DNA of 64,000 nt from Vibrio tritonius (lineage in GTDB: Bacteria; Pseudomonadota; Gammaproteobacteria; Enterobacterales; Vibrionaceae). Of this stretch, positions 50,711 through 64,000 are shown piece after piece (positions within the stretch are counted from its first letter, which is position 1; every line of letters begins with the position of its first letter). Location of the stretch: NCBI RefSeq assembly GCF_001547935.1, contig NZ_AP014635.1:3224001-3288000 (forward strand), in the 5' to 3' direction. The notes below the pieces were generated by a model that worked only from the letters and a program-made list of their open reading frames with translations, made no database searches and was not told where the DNA came from. A program made the translations under genes and the position numbers.

Positions 50711-50740
50711 AAGGGGGTCTGCACAAGCAGGCCCTTTTTT
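50711..50740 (+). terminator. Intrinsic terminator after glnA
   Basis: Stem of about 12 bp with G-U pairs (AAGGGGGTCTGC / GCAGGCCCTTTT, loop ACAA), ending in a T6 run, between glnA and glnLG. It separates high glnA expression from the regulators. Confidence 0.88.
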
Positions 50741-50963
50741 ATTGCGGCGAGAGCCCCTCTTATCCCAAGCACCAAAAGTGATCAAATCTAATTATCAAAG
50801 ACTCATATCGCCTTGCACATAAAAACGCCATTTACTAATAAACGGCAAGGTTATTGCATCGTTACTTATCGTTGTGGTGCATATGTTCATTATGCAGATA
50901 GAAAAAGCCCATTTAGTGCGCAACGACTTGCTAACTCAAGCAATAATGCGATTCACTAGACAC
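50741..50963 (+). other. glnA-glnL intergenic region, upstream part
   Basis: About 220 bp without an ORF. GGTGCATATG near 50876 and AGTGCGCAACGACTTGC near 50915 resemble NtrC half-site and sigma-54 fragments but lack the full patterns. The predicted glnL promoter and NtrC box follow from 50964. Confidence 0.4.
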
Positions 50964-51007
50964 TTTTCAGAGCCACGACAGATGCTACAATGCACAATAT
51001 TAGTGCA
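50964..51007 (+). promoter_or_regulatory. Predicted glnL promoter with NtrC box on the start point
   Basis: An extended -10 (TGCTACAAT, hexamer 50986-50991) lies 16 bp after TTTTCA (50964-50969). The NtrC box TGCACAATATTAGTGCA (50991-51007) begins at the last base of the -10, so bound NtrC would cover the start point and repress, as described for E. coli glnL. Confidence 0.75.
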
Positions 51008-51043
51008 TTGCATCATTTGGGAACATTGGTAAAGGAAAACACC

Positions 51044-52093
51044 GTGGACGCTGAACTAAGTCAAACCATTATAAATAATATTGTGACAGCCACTTTGATG
51101 CTCGACGAGTCTCTATGTGTTCGTTATGCCAACCCTTCTGCTGAACAGCTTTTTTCACAGAGTGCAAAACGCATTATCAACCAACCCATTTCTAAACTCA
51201 TTCAACACGCCTCAATGGACCTAGCACTGCTGTCTCAACCATTGCAAAGTGGCCAGAGCATCACCGACAGTGATGTCACATTTGTAGTCGACGGTAAACC
51301 ATTGATGCTAGAGGTAACAGTTAGCCCCCTTTCTTGGAAAAAGGAGCTAATGTTATTAGTAGAAATGAGAAAAATAGGTCAGCAAAGACGTCTAACACAA
51401 GAGCTCAATCAACACGCTCAGCAACAAGCTGCCAAATTGCTAGTGCGCGGTTTGGCTCATGAAATAAAGAACCCCCTAGGAGGGCTGAGAGGAGCTGCTC
51501 AGTTACTCGAGAGAATGCTTCCCGACCAAAGCCTTACCGAGTATACCCAAATCATCATTGAGCAAGCAGATAGGCTTAGAGCGCTCGTAGACCGCCTATT
51601 GGGTCCGCAGAAACCAGGTAAGAAGAAATGCGGTAACTTGCATCAAATATTAGAAAAAGTACGCCAGCTTGTTGAGTTAGAAGCTAACGCCGATCTCATG
51701 ATCGAACGAGATTACGATCCAAGCTTGCCAGATATACTGATGGACACAGATCAAATTGAACAAGCTCTTTTGAATATCGTCAGTAATGCAGCACAAATCT
51801 TAGCCCATCAATCACATGGGATTATCACGCTACGCACCAGAACAGTGCATCAAGCCAATATTCACGGCCAACGACATAAACTCGTCGCCAGAATAGAAAT
51901 CACAGACAATGGACCAGGGATTCCAACAGAGCTACAAGACACGCTGTTTTATCCGATGGTAAGCGGACGAGATGGCGGTTCTGGTTTGGGGCTATCAATA
52001 TCGCAAAACTTAATCGATCAACATAATGGAAAAATTGATGTTGAAAGTTGGCCTGGAAGAACAACATTTACGATTTATCTTCCCATCCAGTGA
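51044..52093 (+). CDS. glnL: Nitrogen regulation sensor kinase NtrB
   Basis: Cytoplasmic histidine kinase/phosphatase for NtrC, controlled by PII protein. From GTG 51044 it has 349 residues, exactly the E. coli length: PAS domain (about 8-120), phospho-acceptor His139 (LAHEIKNPLGG) and HATPase_c with DNGPGIP and GSGLGLSI. The frame opens earlier at ATG 50990, but that ATG lies in the predicted promoter/NtrC box. The GTG has AAAGGA eight bases upstream. NtrB is followed by NtrC after 36 bp. Confidence 0.95.
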   Translation: MDAELSQTIINNIVTATLMLDESLCVRYANPSAEQLFSQSAKRIINQPISKLIQHASMDLALLSQPLQSGQSITDSDVTFVVDGKPLMLEVTVSPLSWKKELMLLVEMRKIGQQRRLTQELNQHAQQQAAKLLVRGLAHEIKNPLGGLRGAAQLLERMLPDQSLTEYTQIIIEQADRLRALVDRLLGPQKPGKKKCGNLHQILEKVRQLVELEANADLMIERDYDPSLPDILMDTDQIEQALLNIVSNAAQILAHQSHGIITLRTRTVHQANIHGQRHKLVARIEITDNGPGIPTELQDTLFYPMVSGRDGGSGLGLSISQNLIDQHNGKIDVESWPGRTTFTIYLPIQ

Positions 52094-52129
52094 ACGCTCG
52101 ATGAACAAATTGATATTAAGGATTAAATT

Positions 52130-53533
52130 ATGAGTAAAGGATACGTATGGGTTGTTGATGACGATAGCTCAATTCGTTGGGTTATGGAAAAAACCCTCTC
52201 TTCTGCGAATATCAAATGTGAAACGTTCTCTGATGCTGAAAGTGTACTAATGGCCTTAGAACGAGAATCCCCTGATGTACTAGTATCAGATATCCGCATG
52301 CCTGGTATAGATGGTTTAGAATTACTAAATCAAGTGCACTCTCGCTCACCAGAGCTACCCATCATCATTATGACTGCACACTCAGATCTCGATGCGGCAG
52401 TTAACGCTTATCAGCAAGGTGCATTCGAGTATCTGCCAAAACCTTTCGATGTTGATGAAACGCTAACATTAGTAGAGCGTGCTATCTCCCATGGACAGGA
52501 ACAGAAAAAAGAACATTCACATCAATTAGCCCATACTGATGATACACCTGAAATCATTGGCGAAGCACCTTCTATGCAAGAAGTATTTCGTGCAATAGGC
52601 CGCTTATCTCGCTCTTCAATCTCGGTATTAATAAACGGGGAGTCAGGCACTGGTAAAGAGCTAGTTGCTCATGCTTTACACCGTCATAGTCCTCGAGCAC
52701 AGAAACCATTCATTGCTCTCAATATGGCCGCTATTCCGAAAGACTTAATTGAATCGGAGTTGTTTGGCCACGAAAAAGGAGCGTTTACTGGCGCAAGTAC
52801 TGTTAGACAAGGGCGCTTTGAACAAGCGAATGGAGGGACGTTATTTTTAGACGAAATAGGCGATATGCCATTAGATATCCAAACACGATTATTGCGTGTA
52901 CTAGCTGATGGGCAGTTTTACCGAGTTGGTGGTCATTCCGCAATCAAGGTTGATGTTCGTATCGTCGCAGCAACACACCAAAATCTTGAGAAACTCGTAC
53001 ATCAAGGTAAGTTTCGTGAAGACTTGTTCCACCGCTTAAATGTTATTCGCATTCAGATTCCAGCATTGCGAGAACGCCGTCAAGATATTGAAAAGTTGAC
53101 CACCCACTTCTTAGCCATGGCTGCCGAAGAACTTGGTGTAGAGATGAAAACGCTACATCAAAAAACGTTAGAGATCCTAACCCGATTAGATTGGCCAGGC
53201 AATGTACGCCAATTAGAAAACATGTGTAGATGGCTTACGGTGATGGCGACAGGTTCTGAAGTATTGCCGAACGATCTTCCCTCTGAACTGCTTGCAGAGA
53301 AAAAAAATGTCGATCTTGACGGAGATAATACTTGGCAGAAACAGCTTGAAGCATGGGCAAAGACAGCTCTAGCATCAGGCGAAACAGATATCTTATCTTA
53401 TGCCTTACCTGAATTTGAACGTATTCTGTTAGAAGCAGCTTTAACCCATACAAATGGCCACAAACAAGATGCCGCAAAAGTGTTGGGATGGGGCCGAAAT
53501 ACGTTAACGAGAAAGTTAAAAGAACTGTATTAA
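52130..53533 (+). CDS. glnG: Nitrogen regulation response regulator NtrC
   Basis: Sigma-54 activator of nitrogen genes. The 467 residues show a receiver domain with phospho-acceptor Asp54, AAA+ domain with Walker A GESGTGKE (170-177) and the sigma-54 contact GAFTGA (217-222). A Fis-type helix-turn-helix (GHKQDAAKVLGWGRNTL) ends the protein. ATG with AAGGA upstream. The sites it should bind are visible upstream of glnA and glnL. Confidence 0.97.
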   Translation: MSKGYVWVVDDDSSIRWVMEKTLSSANIKCETFSDAESVLMALERESPDVLVSDIRMPGIDGLELLNQVHSRSPELPIIIMTAHSDLDAAVNAYQQGAFEYLPKPFDVDETLTLVERAISHGQEQKKEHSHQLAHTDDTPEIIGEAPSMQEVFRAIGRLSRSSISVLINGESGTGKELVAHALHRHSPRAQKPFIALNMAAIPKDLIESELFGHEKGAFTGASTVRQGRFEQANGGTLFLDEIGDMPLDIQTRLLRVLADGQFYRVGGHSAIKVDVRIVAATHQNLEKLVHQGKFREDLFHRLNVIRIQIPALRERRQDIEKLTTHFLAMAAEELGVEMKTLHQKTLEILTRLDWPGNVRQLENMCRWLTVMATGSEVLPNDLPSELLAEKKNVDLDGDNTWQKQLEAWAKTALASGETDILSYALPEFERILLEAALTHTNGHKQDAAKVLGWGRNTLTRKLKELY

Positions 53534-53542
53534 TTTTCTAAT

Positions 53543-53571
53543 GATTCATAGAAAAGGATATTCTATGAATC
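53543..53571 (+). other. Stem-loop after glnG
   Basis: Perfect 11-bp AT-rich inverted repeat (GATTCATAGAA / TTCTATGAATC, loop AAGGATA), ten bases after the stop. No T-run follows. It may protect the 3' end of glnG mRNA or be a weak, Rho-assisted stop; nothing else is visible before the rRNA terminator. Confidence 0.5.
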
Positions 53572-53651
53572 ACAGCCTTAACCTCTTTGATTAGAACGAT
53601 ATCAAAAACCATCTATCCCCGAAATCGCAAGACAAATTTAGGTCATTAGAA

Positions 53652-53682
53652 AGCAAAAAACCCAGCCGAAGCTGGGTTTCTT
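53652..53682 (-). terminator. Terminator of the proximal rRNA operon
   Basis: On the minus strand, AAACCCAGC / GCTGGGTTT (9 bp) closes a UUCG tetraloop and is followed by a T-run (TTTTTTGC). It lies eight bases after the 5S gene. It also has AAA/TTT on the plus strand and could end glnLG transcripts. Confidence 0.93.
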
Positions 53683-53689
53683 TAAATTA

Positions 53690-53809
53690 AAGCCTGGCGA
53701 TGTCCTACTCTCACATGGGGAAGCCCCACACTACCATCGGCGCTAATTCGTTTCACTTCTGAGTTCGGCATGGAATCAGGTGGGTCCAAATCGCTATGGT
53801 CGCCAAGCA
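53690..53809 (-). rRNA. rrf: 5S rRNA (operon A)
   Basis: 120 bases; on the minus strand it starts TGCTTGGCGACC and ends CGCCAGGCTT, which pair as helix I. The internal CCGAACTCAGAAGTGAAACG is a 5S hallmark. Sequence agrees with the copy at 59427-59546. Confidence 0.97.
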
Positions 53810-53975
53810 AAATTTTGTCTGGAACAAAATTTAACGCACTTTAGTGCGGCCCGAAGGGTCAACTACAAGGATGTAGTTGATAAATTCTATTCCTAAATCT
53901 GGAAAACTGATTTTATAAAGTTCAAACACAATCAAATGTCTTAATCGAGTCCGTCAAAACCCTTTTGGTGTTGTA
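53810..53975 (-). other. 5S-23S spacer with three hairpins (operon A)
   Basis: Holds AAATTTTGT/ACAAAATTT (9 bp), GCAC/GTGC and TCAACTACA/TGTAGTTGA (9 bp) in a row, all probable processing stems. The part next to 23S (CTTTTGGTGTTGTATGGT, read on the plus strand) can pair with the 23S 5' flank, forming the RNase III stem. Confidence 0.6.
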
Positions 53976-56865
<2,890 letters not shown>

Positions 56866-57323
56866 ATACAACCCAAAAGAGTCTTATGCTTGGTCTTTTG
56901 CTCCCAAGACTGTGTTGCTGTTCGTTTTTGCTTGGTCATGTAGCGAGCTACACTCCCTGCGACAAAAACTCTCAGCGCCTTGTCTGAAACCAAAATCCAC
57001 AGCGCATAACCATCAGGTTGTAACCGTAATTAAGGTTTTGTCTGCATAACTCTTTGCTTTCACTTTGAAAAGTGGAGACAAAAAGGACATGTTGCAGACT
57101 CGATATTGCCGGACTCAATTTTGAATATTTACTTAAAAAGTAAATCCAAGAACACTTGAATGTGTTTTTGTTTGTCTTCTTAAAGAAGACAATTGAGAAC
57201 TTTACAAACAATCTTCTATTTCATTGAAATAAAACATTGTTTTGTCAGCTTTCCAAATTGTTAAAGAGCAGAGATTTCTTTCGAAACCATTTTTAAGAAC
57301 ACTTACGCAAATGCGCTTAAAGA
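56866..57323 (-). other. tRNA-Ala to 23S spacer (operon A)
   Basis: 458 bp. It holds a boxA antitermination element (GCTCTTTAACAAT, 57257-57270) and sequence shared with operon B from about 57040 to 57270. A block next to 23S (about 56880-57030) is absent from operon B, which has about 126 bp less there. No gene in it. Confidence 0.75.
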
Positions 57324-57399
57324 TGGTGGAGCTATGCGGGATCGAACCGCAGACCTCCTGCGTGCAAGGCAGGCGCTCTCCCAGCTGAGCTATAACCCC
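57324..57399 (-). tRNA. tRNA-Ala(TGC)
   Basis: 76 bases with encoded CCA. Acceptor stem GGGGTTA / TAGCTCC pairs (with one G-T) and the anticodon loop CTTGCAC gives TGC. T-loop GTTCGATCC. Spacer tRNA of operon A, nearest 23S. Confidence 0.97.
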
Positions 57400-57424
57400 A
57401 TCGTTGTTTTCCTTACGGAAATGT

Positions 57425-57501
57425 TGGTGGGTCTGAGTGGACTCGAACCACCGACCTCTCGCTTATCAGGCGAACGCTCTAACCACCTGAGCTACAGACC
57501 C
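57425..57501 (-). tRNA. tRNA-Ile(GAT)
   Basis: 77 bases with encoded CCA. Acceptor GGGTCTG / CAGACCC, anticodon loop CTGATAA gives GAT, T-loop GTTCGAGTC. Spacer tRNA of operon A nearest 16S, the common Ile-Ala order. Confidence 0.97.
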
Positions 57502-57562
57502 ACTAGGTGCTCTATTAAACCGTATCAATCTGTGTGAACACTCATCGCAATAATCTTCGTAT

Positions 57563-59114
<1,552 letters not shown>

Positions 59115-59280
59115 AAAAGTTTTTTCGGCTCAATGAATACTGAATACATTACTAAGTAATGTTGAATTGACTGTGCCGATAATAAATTATCGATTGGTCA
59201 CTCAGTTCATTGAAACCATTTTGCTTCCTAAGAAGCTATGATTATCATCAACGAGTGCCCACACAGATTGATAGGTTTAA

Positions 59281-59293
59281 ATTGTTAAAGAGC
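59281..59293 (-). promoter_or_regulatory. Leader boxA of rRNA operon A
   Basis: GCTCTTTAACAAT on the minus strand, the conserved Nus-factor antitermination element, 167 bases before 16S. The same element occurs before both 23S genes. Confidence 0.8.
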
Positions 59294-59330
59294 TTTGCTT
59301 TCAGTGTCTTAGCACTTAGGCAGGACGCGT

Positions 59331-59358
59331 ATGTTACGCTACCCACTTTGAAAGTCAA
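59331..59358 (-). promoter_or_regulatory. rRNA operon A promoter
   Basis: On the minus strand TTGACT (59358-59353), 16 bp, TAACAT (59336-59331), then a GC-rich discriminator (ACGCGTCC), the classic stringent rRNA promoter form. An AT-rich tract upstream (AGTTTTAAGTTGATTAG) may be an UP element. It lies between the two operons, so operon A can be transcribed on its own. Confidence 0.82.
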
Positions 59359-59393
59359 CATAAAATTCTAATCAACTTAAAACTTTATGGTGA

Positions 59394-59418
59394 CTTGCTT
59401 GATATTTCATCAAGCAAG
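59394..59418 (-). other. Stem-loop after 5S of operon B
   Basis: Perfect 10-bp inverted repeat (CTTGCTTGAT / ATCAAGCAAG, loop of five), eight bases after the 5S. No T-run follows, so operon B may read through into operon A, or end by another means. Confidence 0.6.
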
Positions 59419-59426
59419 CGAGATTA

Positions 59427-59546
59427 AAGCCTGGCGATGTCCTACTCTCACATGGGGAAGCCCCACACTACCATCGGCGCTAATTCGTTTCACTTCTGAG
59501 TTCGGCATGGAATCAGGTGGGTCCAAATCGCTATGGTCGCCAAGCA
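59427..59546 (-). rRNA. rrf: 5S rRNA (operon B)
   Basis: 120 bases, the same sequence as the 5S at 53690-53809, at a constant offset of 5,737 bases. Lies only 312 bp upstream of the operon A 16S. Confidence 0.97.
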
Positions 59547-59712
59547 AAATTTTGTCTGGAACAAAATTTAACGCACTTTAGTGCGGCCCGAAGGGTCAAC
59601 TACAAGGATGTAGTTGATAAATTCTATTCCTAAATCTGGAAAACTGATTTTATAAAGTTCAAACACAATCAAATGTCTTAATCGAGTCCGTCAAAACCCT
59701 TTTGGTGTTGTA
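59547..59712 (-). other. 5S-23S spacer (operon B)
   Basis: Same sequence as the operon A spacer by eye, with the same three hairpins. Probable rRNA processing region. Confidence 0.6.
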
Positions 59713-62602
<2,890 letters not shown>

Positions 62603-62985
62603 ATACAACCCAAAAAAGTTTCGAGTTGATGAATCAAATCACCAAGGTTTGTCTGCATAACTCTTTGCTTTCACTTTGAAAAGTGAAGACAAAAAGGACA
62701 TGTTGCAGACTCGATATTGCCGGACTCAATTTTGAACATTTACTTAAAAAGTAAATCCAAGAACACTTGAATGTGTTTTTGTTTGTCTTCTTAAAGAAGA
62801 CAATTGAGAACTTTACAAACAATCTTCTATTTCATTGAAATAAAACATTGTTTTGTCAGCTTTCCAAATTGTTAAAGAGCAAAAGTACATTTAAGCACTT
62901 TCTAAAGATTTTCGGCGTCACTAATTCTAACCACGTACGTGTTACTGAAGTGGTTTGGAATTCGTTTCCAAAAATATTTAGAGAG
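62603..62985 (-). other. tRNA-Val to 23S spacer (operon B)
   Basis: 383 bp with a boxA element (62868-62881) and a core shared with operon A. The 23S-proximal part is short and different (about 50 bases to the shared core, against about 176 in operon A). The stretch next to tRNA-Val (about 62882-62985) is also different. Confidence 0.75.
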
Positions 62986-63061
62986 TGGTGGGCGATACCG
63001 GGTTCGAACCAGTGACCCCCTGCTTGTAAGGCAGGTGCTCTCCCAACTGAGCTAATCGCCC
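62986..63061 (-). tRNA. tRNA-Val(TAC)
   Basis: 76 bases with encoded CCA. Acceptor GGGCGAT / ATCGCCC, anticodon loop CTTACAA gives TAC, T-loop GTTCGAACC. Last tRNA before 23S in operon B. Confidence 0.97.
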
Positions 63062-63089
63062 ACATTATTTGATTTCCTGTGGTAGGAAA

Positions 63090-63165
63090 TGGTGGGTCGT
63101 ACAGGATTCGAACCTGTGACCAATTGATTAAAAGTCAACTGCTCTACCAACTGAGCTAACGACCC
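63090..63165 (-). tRNA. tRNA-Lys(TTT)
   Basis: 76 bases with encoded CCA. Acceptor GGGTCGT / ACGACCC, anticodon loop CTTTTAA gives TTT. Middle tRNA of the operon B spacer. Confidence 0.97.
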
Positions 63166-63166
63166 G

Positions 63167-63242
63167 TGGTATCCCGTAGGGGAGTCGAACCCCTGTTACC
63201 GCCGTGAAAGGGCGGTGTCCTAGGCCTCTAGACGAACGGGAC
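63167..63242 (-). tRNA. tRNA-Glu(TTC)
   Basis: 76 bases with encoded CCA. Acceptor GTCCCGT / ACGGGAT, anticodon loop CTTTCAC gives TTC. First spacer tRNA after 16S; only one base separates it from tRNA-Lys. Confidence 0.97.
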
Positions 63243-63313
63243 ACTAAGATACTCTTTGCTTTTTCTAAACCGTATCAATCTGTGTGAACACTCATCGCAA
63301 TAATCTTTCGTAT

Positions 63314-64000
<687 letters not shown>

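Noticed and set aside
50915..50933. Possible sigma-54 promoter before glnL
   Set aside because: The -12-like TTGC is there but the -24 GG is missing at the required 10-bp spacing; a sigma-70 extended -10 closer to the gene fits better.
57334..57537. 67-residue plus-strand ORF
   Set aside because: It runs antisense through tRNA-Ala and tRNA-Ile; the repeated RxRTxDL / LEPPTSRL type peptide is the usual artefact of translating tRNA genes.

Overview
The window reads as a stretch of the large chromosome of a Vibrio or close relative. The evidence is the gene order (aspA-dsbD-crbR-nhaP2; greB-ompR-envZ; tex-bioH-comF-nfuA; pckA; yihY-dtd-yiiD; typA-glnA-glnLG), a complete Eps-type type II secretion operon in the C-to-N order usual in Vibrio, a VC_2705-type sodium/solute symporter with a DUF4212 small subunit, and rRNA genes with Vibrio-like spacers. 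The species cannot be named from inspection. Nearly everything is core chromosome. I see no insertion sequence, prophage, integron cassette, CRISPR array or defence island.

Layout. 1-2.5 kb: 3' end of aspA, then dsbD. 2.7-7.6 kb: response regulator CrbR, K+/H+ antiporter NhaP2, and the symporter pair. 7.6-8.4 kb: queuosine-precursor transporter YhhQ/QueP behind a candidate preQ1-I riboswitch. 8.7-14.9 kb: gmk-rpoZ-spoT-trmH-recG (nucleotide metabolism, stringent response, tRNA modification, fork repair). 15-16.6 kb: xanP with a PurR operator over its promoter. 16.7-20.6 kb, minus strand: greB, ompR, envZ and a membrane GGDEF protein. 20.9-27.7 kb: tex, an unrecognised protein, bioH, comF, nfuA, nudE, cysQ. 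27.7-39.0 kb, minus strand: gspC-N. 39.2-44.5 kb: hslR, hslO, pckA, an AsmA-like protein. 44.5-48.8 kb, minus strand: typA and yihY-dtd-yiiD. 49.3-53.5 kb: glnA and glnLG with sigma-54/NtrC control sites. 53.7-64.0 kb, minus strand: two rRNA operons in direct tandem, the outer one running off the right edge.

How parts work together. CrbR lies near a symporter pair of the kind it is thought to control in the acetate switch. glnA has a sigma-54 promoter and NtrC sites, while an NtrC box sits on the start point of the predicted glnLG promoter, as in enteric bacteria. The gsp genes are packed with small overlaps and make the whole secretion machine; a hairpin after gspG may favour the major pseudopilin. 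The rRNA operons carry different spacer tRNAs (Ile-Ala, and Glu-Lys-Val).

No wholly new multi-gene system is evident. The most interesting items are regulatory or structural: the preQ1-I-like RNA before yhhQ, the NtrC-box promoter geometry that also corrects the glnL start, the terminator between ompR and envZ, a 36-codon ORF overlapping the start of nfuA, and a compensatory base-pair difference between the two 23S genes. Several starts were moved from the longest ORF to an internal codon with a better ribosome binding site or family alignment. All calls are from reading the sequence and recalled family knowledge; no search was run.
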